Assembly: GCA_030427825.1 (NCBI GenBank)
Contig: JAUICO010000015.1
Span: 1-58,345 of the forward strand
Direction of reading: 5' to 3'
Origin: a bacterium
Lineage (GTDB): Bacteria > Myxococcota_A > Bradymonadia > REDH01
DNA: 58,345 nt
Shown here piece after piece: positions 8,663 to 16,859 of the stretch (positions are counted from its first letter, which is position 1; each line of letters begins with the position of its first letter). The notes below the pieces were generated by a model. It had not been told where the DNA came from and did not search any database. It saw nothing but the letters and a program-made list of their open reading frames with translations. A program made the position numbers and the translations under genes.

Positions 8663-9256
8663 TCAGTCGATGAAGGCGAGGGGAAACACGCGCACCGACA
8701 GGTCGACCCCGCATCGAATATCTACCAGGCCCCCGTCGGAGCTCTGGTCGGCGCCAAACTCGACTGCCGTAGCGAAGCCGATCTGAAAGGCGAGGGTAGT
8801 GAGTTGTGCGCTGACCGCGGATTGATTCTTCTCGTTGATCACGCCCTCGAAGACTCCGTTCGTGCCTGCGGGTATCTCCGGAAGAGTTGCGACCTCGGTC
8901 ATCGCGATGAAAGCGGCATTGGTGGCGCCGATACGAAGCTCAGTGGGCTGCAGAGGCACGTCGAGTGCATTGTTCGAGACTCGGCACCAGATTCGGTCCA
9001 TCGTCACCCGATCGATCGCGTCCTGATCATCGAAGGACTCGGTGAGGTCTACCGGGTCGGCGAGGACAGGGCCGAGGGGAAGCGCCCAGGTGTCGTTGCC
9101 GGTCACGCCGAGGGACGCGGGGTCCACGGCCGGGTGGGACAGGCGAAGCGCGTCAGTCATTTCCCAGGACCGCGACACAGTATGCTTGAAGAGGCGCTCG
9201 CAGCCCGAGAGCAGCAGGCAAATGGCGGCGAGGAGGGGGAGTGCAGTGCGTGACAT
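8663..9256 (-). CDS. Small lipoprotein of unknown function
   Basis: A 197-residue protein beginning with a lipoprotein signal, L-L-L-S-G-C-E-R with Cys19 at the cleavage site. The rest is predicted to be beta-rich with a hydrophobic-polar alternation typical of periplasmic domains and two further Cys residues. I chose ATG 9256 because GGAAG precedes it; the open frame runs further upstream to 9559 but that part has no start with a ribosome site and overlaps the divergent 9374 gene. Unrecognised family. It is divergent from the sigma-54 activator, sharing the 117-base region 9257-9373. Confidence 0.75.
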   Translation of the reverse strand: MSRTALPLLAAICLLLSGCERLFKHTVSRSWEMTDALRLSHPAVDPASLGVTGNDTWALPLGPVLADPVDLTESFDDQDAIDRVTMDRIWCRVSNNALDVPLQPTELRIGATNAAFIAMTEVATLPEIPAGTNGVFEGVINEKNQSAVSAQLTTLAFQIGFATAVEFGADQSSDGGLVDIRCGVDLSVRVFPLAFID

Positions 9257-9373
9257 CGGGCTTCCGGGGCGTGGGTGGTTGCGCGTACCGGGAAGGACTC
9301 TCGCTTCAGTCGTCGAATCGGGTAGAATCCCCTCCCGATCGCTACGACGACCTGCGTCAGGCCCCGGTGTCAG

Positions 9374-12300
9374 GTGAGCCCTTCGAAAGCACAGGAAGAC
9401 CCTCTCAAAGCGTTGCTGCTCTCGATGCATCGTGAGAAGGGGCGCGCCGGAGATCGTGGTCGAGTGCCTGTCTTCGTCGTTACCGGCCGTTGGCCGGGGG
9501 GACTCGACGCCGCCGTGCGGGGCTGGCGGAGGCTTCTGGTCGAAGCAGGCGAGCGTCACTTCGAAGGCGAGCTGCGAGCGGGCGAGTCGTCATTCTTTGC
9601 ACTCAAGCAGGTCGTTGGCGCCTGGCTTTCGCTGGTAGAGTCGATCGATGTGCCCGACGCTGAGCTTGAGAAAGCGGCTGCCAGGGTGGCAGGTCCCCTG
9701 GCCCTGGAGCGATGGCACCGCGACGACGCGGAGCCGGCCCTGGAGAGTGTGCACGGAGGTGCCACCGCGACCATCGGATCGCAGCTCATGTTCTTCGAAG
9801 ACGTTGTGCGGCTGCTGACGGCGCTTGGAGAGCGCATCTCCGGCAACGTTGTGTTTCGCGCGGACGACTACGCGCCTCCGGCGATGATCAGCGCGCTTCG
9901 ATACCTTGTGGACCGCTATACCTCTGAGCCGGGTGGTGGGCGCGGGGGGCGCGGCGCAGCCGCCGGCTCAATCGTCGTGTTTTCGCTGCACACGAATCTG
10001 CTCGTGCCCGCCCTGAGAGAAGGACTGCGTGGGCGCGCCGATGTCCACTTCGTTGATCTCTCCGGTGTCGCGGTCGCACAGGCACGGGCTGCACTTGCGG
10101 GGGATGAACTGATCGGGATGCTCATCGACGGGACGGGCGGCGACATCGCTCGGCTGCCGGCTCTCGTGCGAGGTCTCGTACGCGCTGCAGAGACCACAGA
10201 AAGCGCCGCGTTGTCCGTATTGGATCCAGAGGCGTCGGACCTGGTCGCGGCGCTCGCGGTCGTCGACCGAGGCGCTGACTATCAGGAGATCAGCGCGGTA
10301 TGCGGGAGGGAAATCTCCACAGACCTCGTCGCTGATCTCATTGCGGGCGGACTGCTCCGCGAAGAATCCGCGCCGCAGCATCGCATCGCGTTCGCACGCA
10401 CAAGCACGGCCGCGGTTGCGGGTGCCGCGCTCACGGCGGAGCGACGTCTTGAGCTGCACCGTCGATGGGCCCGGGAGCTTACACGGCGAGCCGCGGACAG
10501 TGACGGCGCGCTCCTCGCTGAGGCCGCGAAGCATGCCGCGGCGGCCGGCGAGTCGCAGCGCGCGGCCGACCTCGCGTTGCGCGCAGCCTCCCTCCTACAG
10601 GCGGAGTATGACTTTCAGAGCGCCCGGCCCATTCTGGGACTGGCGTTGGAGCTGCTCGAACCCGCCGACCCTCGTCGCCGCGAGGCGTTGGAGTCGCTGA
10701 TCGACATCGCAGAGACGCTCAACGACGGCGACGAAGCGTTGGCGCTCTGCGAGCAGCTCCTCGCTTTCTCGGGGAGCGACACGGGGGCAGTGCTGCGTCG
10801 TCGCGCTGCTCTACATCTTGAAGCCGGACGCCACGGGGCGGCGCTTGAGGACTTTCACGAGGCCGGCGATCGTGCTGCTGACACCGCGTCGATCGCAGAA
10901 GCCCTGTACGGGCTCGGTCGCCACGACGAGGTGCTGGAGCTCGCGACCACTGCCCGAGCTGACCCCCAGTTGATCGAGGGCCGCGACGCACTTCGTATGG
11001 GCAACACCGTCGGCAAAGTGAAGCTGGCGCGCGGAGAGTTTGGCGAAGCCCAGAGAGTGTTTCAGCGCAATCTGGAGCTGGCGCGGGCCAATCGATGGTC
11101 GGCTGACGCGCTGCGGGCGACCTTCAATCTGGCCGCCGTCGCCTACCGTCAGGGCGACCTTGGACTGGCGGAGTCGATGTACCTTCGCTGCCTTGATCAG
11201 AGCTCAGAGACGGCGTGGCCGGTGAACCGAGCGCGGGCGATGCTCAACCTGGCTGTCGTGTACCATCAGACCGCTCGCTATCAGGACGCGCTCTCGTCCT
11301 ATCGCGACGCTCTGCGCACCTTTGAAGAAGTGCGCAACCACCTTCTGGTCGCGGCGACTGCTCTCAATCTGGGCTCTCTCTACGCGACACTGGGGCACGG
11401 TGCGCGTGCCGCCGAGGTGCTGCAGCGAGGTCTCAGAGTAAGCCGGGAGCGCGGCCTGAACTACTATCTGGGCCGCAGCGCGTGCGCGTTGGCCGAGCTT
11501 GAGGTGGGTCGCGGCGATCTGGTCGCAGCTGCGGAGTCCGTTGAAGTGGCGGCCGCTGCAATCATGTCCAGCGGCGGGGCCGCGCAGCGTGTACAGTTGA
11601 TGCGGTGTCGGGCGCAGCTGGCGCACGAGCAGGGCGACATCGATTCGCGCGATACGTTGGTGGCCGAGGCCCGGGCGTTGGCCTCCAGCGGCGAAGACCC
11701 GGAGCTCGTCGCTGACTGCCTCGCCGCGGAGGGCCGCTTCAAGCTGGCGGACGAGGAGTATGGGATCGCGGAGCCGCTGCTGAAACAGGCGCTCGCGCTG
11801 TATGAAGAGCGGGAGAGTCGTGAGCGGGTGTGGCAGACGCAGTGCGCGCTCGCCCACGCAAAGGCCGGGTTGGGACACTTCGCAGAGGCACGGAGTCTGG
11901 CCGCGGCGGCGGAATCCATCGTCGAATCCATCGCCGCGAACCTGCCGGGCAACCTTCGCGACGTGTATCGCCGAAGCCCCAACCGGGTCCGTCTCGCGCG
12001 GGTTCGGGAGCAGCTCAGCGCGGGACGTATCCCGACGCCGGCGCGCGGTGGCGACCCGGACCCCGCAGTCCACACGGCAGAATACGCATCATGGCGGGCG
12101 CGTTATCCGGACATTGTGGGAGACAGTCGCTCCCTGATCCGCGTGCTCGAAGTCGTCGACCGAATGGAGCATTCATCGCCCACGGTTCTGGTCCTGGGCG
12201 AGTCCGGCACAGGCAAGGAGCTCATCGCCGAGGCCATTCACAGGCGCTCCGATCGACGGGAAGGGCCGCTGATCAAGGTCAACTGCGCGGCGTTCGTTGA

Positions 12301-13219
12301 AGGGCTGTTGCAGAGCGAATTGTTCGGCCACGAGCGAGGTGCGTTCACCGGCGCGCACGCGGAACGGAAAGGGCGCTTTGAACTCGCTGACGGCGGCACC
12401 ATCTTCCTGGATGAGATCGGCGACGTGTCGGCTGCGACCCAGGTGTCCCTGCTGCGGGTCCTGCAGGAGGGGGCGTTCGAGCGCGTGGGTGGGGTCGAGA
12501 CGATTCGCGTCAACGCACGGCTGATCTGCGCGACGAATCGGAACCTGGATGAGATGGTGCGAGAAGGCAGCTTCCGTCTCGACCTCTACTACCGCCTCAA
12601 GGGTATGGTTGTTGAACTGCCGCCGCTGCGCGAGAGGCGCGACGACGTGCCGGCATTGGTGGAGCATTTCTGCGCGGTGCACACAGCTGCCGGCGCGCCG
12701 ATTCGACGCTGCACAGAGGCGGCGATGGAGCGCCTGTTGCGCTACTCGTGGCCCGGCAATGTACGAGAGCTCGACAACTTCGTGCGCTCGGTGTTGCTCT
12801 TTGCGGACGGAGAGCGGGTCGAATTGCACGATGTGAACCGCCTCCGAGAGTTCTTCGTCGGAGGAAGCTTCTCGGAGCATGAGCTGAGCGCGGGAGAGAA
12901 CGCGGCGATTCAGCGGGCATGCATGCAGGCACGACCAACGCGTGGGACACCCGGCCCGGACACGCCGGCGGCGGCGGTGTCCGCCGTGGGACGTGGAGGG
13001 CACGAGTCGCTGCTCGATTGGGCCGGCTCCCGGGGCCTCGGTCTGCCCGAGCTCAAGCGAGAGTTGGAGCGCGAGATGATCGTCGAGGCGTTGCGCGAAT
13101 GCGGAGGCAACATCACCCGGGCCGCGCGGATGCTCGAGATGAAACGGCCCCGCCTGTCGCAGATTGTAAACGGTGACTCGGATCTGCGAGAGCTGCGTCG
13201 GCGTTTTTCCGACGGCTGA
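9374..13219 (+). CDS. Giant sigma-54-dependent activator with degenerate NTPase and TPR sensor
   Basis: A 1281-residue bacterial enhancer-binding protein. The N-terminal part resembles an AAA_16/MalT-type regulatory NTPase followed by a winged-helix-like stretch, but the expected P-loop reads V-V-T-G-R-W-P-G-G and lacks G-K-[ST]. Residues about 380-860 are TPR repeats. Residues about 915-1150 are an intact sigma-54 AAA+ domain: Walker A G-E-S-G-T-G-K-E (942-949), G-A-F-T-G-A from 989, Walker B I-F-L-D-E-I-G-D and R-x-D-L-Y-Y-R-L. A Fis-type HTH is at the C terminus (G-G-N-I-T-R-A-A-R-M-L). There is no kinase domain, unlike many myxobacterial relatives. The start is GTG 9374 without a clear ribosome site; ATG 9425 is the alternative. 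The dead-AAA+ gene follows by 84 bases. Targets unknown. Confidence 0.93.
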   Translation: MSPSKAQEDPLKALLLSMHREKGRAGDRGRVPVFVVTGRWPGGLDAAVRGWRRLLVEAGERHFEGELRAGESSFFALKQVVGAWLSLVESIDVPDAELEKAAARVAGPLALERWHRDDAEPALESVHGGATATIGSQLMFFEDVVRLLTALGERISGNVVFRADDYAPPAMISALRYLVDRYTSEPGGGRGGRGAAAGSIVVFSLHTNLLVPALREGLRGRADVHFVDLSGVAVAQARAALAGDELIGMLIDGTGGDIARLPALVRGLVRAAETTESAALSVLDPEASDLVAALAVVDRGADYQEISAVCGREISTDLVADLIAGGLLREESAPQHRIAFARTSTAAVAGAALTAERRLELHRRWARELTRRAADSDGALLAEAAKHAAAAGESQRAADLALRAASLLQAEYDFQSARPILGLALELLEPADPRRREALESLIDIAETLNDGDEALALCEQLLAFSGSDTGAVLRRRAALHLEAGRHGAALEDFHEAGDRAADTASIAEALYGLGRHDEVLELATTARADPQLIEGRDALRMGNTVGKVKLARGEFGEAQRVFQRNLELARANRWSADALRATFNLAAVAYRQGDLGLAESMYLRCLDQSSETAWPVNRARAMLNLAVVYHQTARYQDALSSYRDALRTFEEVRNHLLVAATALNLGSLYATLGHGARAAEVLQRGLRVSRERGLNYYLGRSACALAELEVGRGDLVAAAESVEVAAAAIMSSGGAAQRVQLMRCRAQLAHEQGDIDSRDTLVAEARALASSGEDPELVADCLAAEGRFKLADEEYGIAEPLLKQALALYEERESRERVWQTQCALAHAKAGLGHFAEARSLAAAAESIVESIAANLPGNLRDVYRRSPNRVRLARVREQLSAGRIPTPARGGDPDPAVHTAEYASWRARYPDIVGDSRSLIRVLEVVDRMEHSSPTVLVLGESGTGKELIAEAIHRRSDRREGPLIKVNCAAFVEGLLQSELFGHERGAFTGAHAERKGRFELADGGTIFLDEIGDVSAATQVSLLRVLQEGAFERVGGVETIRVNARLICATNRNLDEMVREGSFRLDLYYRLKGMVVELPPLRERRDDVPALVEHFCAVHTAAGAPIRRCTEAAMERLLRYSWPGNVRELDNFVRSVLLFADGERVELHDVNRLREFFVGGSFSEHELSAGENAAIQRACMQARPTRGTPGPDTPAAAVSAVGRGGHESLLDWAGSRGLGLPELKRELEREMIVEALRECGGNITRAARMLEMKRPRLSQIVNGDSDLRELRRRFSDG

Positions 13220-13303
13220 GAACGTTTATAGTCGGGAATCCGGCCCCGCGTGAACGTGCGCATCGTCCGGTTTCGGCGGCCGCGCACGACAATCCGGTGG
13301 ATC

Positions 13304-14836
13304 ATGATCAACCTGACCGACGTAATCTTCTCTACGCACAAGCTGCATCGCGACGTCGTGGCCCGCATCGAAGAGTTGGACGCAACGCAGGGCGCGGCGG
13401 GTGACGATCCCGGTGCGGTCGCTGCGTGGCAGTCCGCGTGGAGCTCGGCGTTCCACGCGCTGGTATTGGCCGACGGTCGGATTCATCATCGGGAAGTACA
13501 CCTGCTGGATCTCATCACGGGCAGTGAGAATGAGCCCGGCATTCGTGCCAGCGCCAGGTTGGCGAGGCGGGCGCGCCAGGTGTACTCCGCAGACATCTGG
13601 GACGAGGGCGCCTTACGGACGTTCACGGACAACTTTCGCATCTTTGTGGACCGGGTCGCGGCGGGGTATCGCAGGAGCGGCAGCGGCGACGGGCTGGCGG
13701 CTGAGGCCGGCGTGCTGGTCTTTGTGACGAGCGTGGTGCTCAGCCTGATCGACGGTGAGCTGCACACTCGTGAAAAGGCATTCGTCGAGAAGTTCAGCGC
13801 GGCGATTCGCGAGGTTCTGCTGGCGGACGAGACGCTGCGCGAGACCTGCGTTCTCTTCGACCGGCGGGCTGCGCAGTGGCGTGAGACGCTCAAGTTTTCG
13901 CACTCGCCGGTCTCAGAACGAGCCCTTGATGGCGCGGAGGATGCGGGTCCGTTGACGCAGGCCGTGGCCGCCCTGGAATCGCTGGTCGGCGTAGAGACGC
14001 TGAAGGCGCGGCTGCACGAATTTGTGCGGTCCGCCGCTGAGAGCGACGTGCCGACGCCGTCTCGGCATCTGATACTGGCGGGCAAGCCGGGCACCGGTCG
14101 AAACACCGCCGCGCGCGCCGTCGCTCGTGTCTACGCGGCGATGGGGGTGCTGAAGACAGACGAGCTGCAGCACATCAACCTGGCAGAGCTTGCAGCGCTC
14201 GATCGCCAGACAGCGCGTGACCTCATCAAGAAGGCATTCGCGAACGTTCGCCCGGGCTTGCTCTTGGTGAGCAACGTCGGCGGATGCAGCCCGGTGCACA
14301 TCCCGCGGGCGATGGTCGCGGACGCGATTGACGGGTTGATTCGTGAGCTTGGTGACGAATTTGCGGTGGTTCTCGCCGAGACCGACGTCGCGCTCGCGCG
14401 CTTCTTTGAGGCACACGCGCCCCTGCGTCGGCGCTTCGCGGAGCCGGTCTCCTTCGTGGAGTTCTCGGATTCGCAACTCATCGAGATATTTGAACGGCTC
14501 TGCACGCGCAGCAGCTGCGTCCTGACAGATTCAGCGCGCGAATCACTGCAGTTTCATCTTGCGGAGATCCGCTCGCGGCCGGAGGTTCTTCGCATCAGCG
14601 CGCTCGATATCAAGGCGCTCTTTGACTCTGCGGTGCTGAATCTCTCGTCGACCGCTGTGTCCCTTGAGGCGCCGAGCAGCGATGAACTGTCCAGGATTCT
14701 GCCGCAGGATATCGACTTCGCGGCCGGGCACTATGAGACCTATACCCTGCGTCCGCACATCGTGGACCTGGAGGCTGCGACCCCGATGGGCGTGACCATA
14801 ACACCGCCGAGCAGGTGGCATAGCCGGGGGTTCTGA
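13304..14836 (+). CDS. TerB-like plus CbxX/EccA-type AAA+ protein with inactive ATPase motifs
   Basis: A 510-residue protein in two parts. Residues about 45-170 hold two TerB-like segments, L-A-D-G-R-I-H-H-R-E and L-I-D-G-E-L-H-T-R-E. Residues about 215-470 follow the CbbX/SpoVK/EccA AAA+ pattern, including the F-F-E-A-H-A-P-L-R-R-R-F block that equals the family's F-L-x-S-N-P-G-L-x-S-R-F. The P-loop reads G260-K-P-G-T-G-R266-N267, so the Walker A Lys and Ser/Thr are replaced by Arg and Asn. The Walker B Asp-Glu is Ser323-Asn324. ATP hydrolysis is therefore unlikely. ATG 13304 has a close GGTGG and gives the conserved N terminus; GTG 13250 adds a basic stretch with no support. It follows the sigma-54 activator on the same strand and may be its partner or a downstream effector (inference). 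Confidence 0.82.
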   Translation: MINLTDVIFSTHKLHRDVVARIEELDATQGAAGDDPGAVAAWQSAWSSAFHALVLADGRIHHREVHLLDLITGSENEPGIRASARLARRARQVYSADIWDEGALRTFTDNFRIFVDRVAAGYRRSGSGDGLAAEAGVLVFVTSVVLSLIDGELHTREKAFVEKFSAAIREVLLADETLRETCVLFDRRAAQWRETLKFSHSPVSERALDGAEDAGPLTQAVAALESLVGVETLKARLHEFVRSAAESDVPTPSRHLILAGKPGTGRNTAARAVARVYAAMGVLKTDELQHINLAELAALDRQTARDLIKKAFANVRPGLLLVSNVGGCSPVHIPRAMVADAIDGLIRELGDEFAVVLAETDVALARFFEAHAPLRRRFAEPVSFVEFSDSQLIEIFERLCTRSSCVLTDSARESLQFHLAEIRSRPEVLRISALDIKALFDSAVLNLSSTAVSLEAPSSDELSRILPQDIDFAAGHYETYTLRPHIVDLEAATPMGVTITPPSRWHSRGF

Positions 14837-14896
14837 GCACAATTCTGCGACGGTATTCGATTGACTGGCAGGCGCCATGCCCGTACTTTCGTCAAC

Positions 14897-15739
14897 GTGA
14901 ATCGTACCCTGTGCATAGCTGTGCTCGCCGCCTCCCTGCTCGCAGGCGCCTGCTCCGGTGTTGAAGACGGCGTTCAGGAGCCTCTTGAGACCGACGCTTC
15001 GGCCTCGGAGGTACGATTTCGCACGTGGTTTGAGGTGGTTGGCGGCAGCGAGCTGCCCGGCGGGATGGAGCTGGAATCGCTCTTTCTCAATGTGGGCTCG
15101 CTGATTCTCGAACCCATGGTCGATGACAGCGCTGCCTCCTCACAGGGTCCCGTCGCTTTTGCCACCGCGCGACCCTTCCCGGTGCACTTCGACCTCGCTG
15201 AAGGCCAACGCGTCTTCGCAGGTCCGGAGATTGTGCTCCCGCAGGACGGCGACTTCTCTGTGAGCATTCTCGTCGAGCCGCCGGCGGTTGGCTTCTCCGC
15301 AGTTCCGGTCGACGACAAAGTGGGTTCAGGTGGCGCCAGCGTCGAACTCCTGGGCCGCGTGGGGAGCGGGTATGAGATCGTGAACGATCCACCCTCAGAG
15401 GAAGACAACCCCGAACCGGTCCCGTGGCGCAGCATTCGCACGCTCGACGGGTTGGACCTCACGGGCTCGCGCGAATTTGTATACCGAAGCGATCGCGTCG
15501 TTCGCTTCCACCTGGATTCGGTGATGCTGCAGGCGGGCTCGACCTGGGACCTGCGTCTGACTGTCGAGCTCGACGACTGGCTGAACGACAGCGTAATTCC
15601 TGCCGTGGATGCGCTGCTCGAAGTCGGTGACGTGACGTCCGACGACAGCGCGATGGACATCACTGAGACGGTGGAGTCAGAGACCGGCTCCGATGAACTT
15701 ATCGGCGGAATCGCGGTGCACGCGGTTCGCCGACGCTGA
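14897..15739 (+). CDS. Putative lipoprotein, unknown function
   Basis: A 280-residue protein with a signal sequence ending L-L-A-G-A-C19-S-G. Ala at -3 makes the lipobox atypical. The mature part is Ser/Glu/Val-rich with regularly spaced beta-strand patterns and resembles a secreted beta-sandwich, perhaps two related halves. There are no Cys residues after the lipidated one. I chose GTG 14897, which places the signal sequence at the very start; the upstream in-frame TTG 14861 would put twelve extra residues, several of them basic, before it. No ribosome site is clear at either. It is 60 bases after the dead-AAA+ gene on the same strand, so it may be the last gene of that group. Confidence 0.72.
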   Translation: MNRTLCIAVLAASLLAGACSGVEDGVQEPLETDASASEVRFRTWFEVVGGSELPGGMELESLFLNVGSLILEPMVDDSAASSQGPVAFATARPFPVHFDLAEGQRVFAGPEIVLPQDGDFSVSILVEPPAVGFSAVPVDDKVGSGGASVELLGRVGSGYEIVNDPPSEEDNPEPVPWRSIRTLDGLDLTGSREFVYRSDRVVRFHLDSVMLQAGSTWDLRLTVELDDWLNDSVIPAVDALLEVGDVTSDDSAMDITETVESETGSDELIGGIAVHAVRRR

Positions 15740-15850
15740 CCAAAGCTCCCGTCCGCTGATCGCGGCGACAGCTGACCGCTTCGCGTTCCATTGCGCCCGG
15801 TTCGCGTCCCAATCGGCGTCGGGACGCCCGCTGAGTTCCGCTCGAATCCG

Positions 15851-15938
15851 CTCCTGCGGCAGAGCAGGACGTCAGCGTCCGGGGAACTTCGCCCTTCGCC
15901 TCCCGCGGCAGAGCAGGACGTCAGCGTCCGGGGAACTT
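15851..15938. repeat. Two copies of a hairpin-containing repeat at the 3' end of the enoyl-CoA hydratase gene
   Basis: Bases 15856-15889 and 15905-15938 are identical over 34 bases; five more bases upstream match with one change. The repeat period is 49. Each copy contains the stem GGACG-TCAG-CGTCC (15867-15880 and 15916-15929). The right copy overlaps the last codons and the TGA of the enoyl-CoA hydratase gene (stop 15921-15923), so the left copy looks like a duplicated gene end. As terminators the hairpins lack T runs on either strand. Confidence 0.85.
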
Positions 15939-16706
15939 TGCTCTGCGCTTTTCGATAAACGCCGCGATGCCTTCTGCGGCGTCGTCAGTTCCGAAGCACT
16001 CGCCGAAGCCCGCGCTCTCGATGTTGAGCGCATCGTCCAGGGCGCAGTGCGCGCCTGCGTGCATGGTGCGTTTCGTAAGGCCGACGGCGACCGGGCTCTG
16101 CGCCTGGATGCGGCTGAGGGCTTTCCGGGTCGTCTGAAGCAACTCCTCTGCGGGTACGACGCCGTTCACCAGCCCGATTCGAAGGGCCTCGCCGGCGTCG
16201 ATCATCCTGCCGCTAAGCAGGAGCTCCATCGCCATGCCCCACGGCACCTTTCGGGTGAGCCGCTGCGTGCCGCCGAATCCGGCGATCAGACCGAGCTTCA
16301 CCTCAGGCTGTCCGAACTTCGCTGTGTCCGCAGCGTACGCGAAGTCGCATGAGAGCATCAGCTCGCAGCCACCACCGAGGGCAAAACCGTTAACGGCAGC
16401 GGCCACCGGCACCGGCAGGTTTTCGAGTCGTCGAAAGATGTTCGAGCCGAGCCGGGAAAAAGCCTGACCCTCCCTGGGGCTCATCCCCTGCATCGCGGCG
16501 ATGTCTGCACCGGCCACAAACGCTCGCTCACCGCTGCCGGTGAGCATCACGGCCGATACCGAGTCGTCTGCCTCGATCGCGTCGATAGCCGCGTTGATAT
16601 CGAGCAGGGTCTGCTCGTTCAGCGCGTTGAGCGCGTCCGGTCGATTGATGGTGATCGTCGCGATGCCGTCTTCAACATCGAGTAGAATACAGGAGAACTC
16701 CGCCAT
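15921..16706 (-). CDS. Enoyl-CoA hydratase/isomerase family protein
   Basis: Crotonase superfamily, 261 residues, the usual length. Hydrates trans-2-enoyl-CoA to 3-hydroxyacyl-CoA in fatty acid or amino acid degradation. Both catalytic glutamates are present, Glu115 in L-G-G-G-C-E-L and Glu135 in F-G-Q-P-E-V-K. The oxyanion-hole segment A-F-V-A-G-A-D-I and the G-G-T-Q-R-L motif are intact. The start ATG 16706 has GAGGAAC upstream. Substrate cannot be read from sequence; a short-chain (crotonyl-CoA) enzyme is most likely by length and motif. Its 3' end lies in the duplicated repeat at 15851-15938. It is divergent from thrC. Confidence 0.92.
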   Translation of the reverse strand: MAEFSCILLDVEDGIATITINRPDALNALNEQTLLDINAAIDAIEADDSVSAVMLTGSGERAFVAGADIAAMQGMSPREGQAFSRLGSNIFRRLENLPVPVAAAVNGFALGGGCELMLSCDFAYAADTAKFGQPEVKLGLIAGFGGTQRLTRKVPWGMAMELLLSGRMIDAGEALRIGLVNGVVPAEELLQTTRKALSRIQAQSPVAVGLTKRTMHAGAHCALDDALNIESAGFGECFGTDDAAEGIAAFIEKRRAKFPGR

Positions 16707-16859
16707 GCTGTTCCTCGGGAATTGTGGGCGAAACTCCTATGATTCAGAGGCGGGCCGTTGTCGAGTATCGCCCGCCGCGCTAAGGGCTCGCGCGCCTCGA
16801 TCGGCGAGCAGAGATCCTGACTCGGCGTGCCGGCGGCGACGAAGAGACGAGAGTCACGC

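Noticed and set aside
9257..9373. A sigma-54 promoter (GG-N10-GC) between the divergent lipoprotein and activator genes
   Set aside because: No convincing TGGCAC-N5-TTGC match found by eye.
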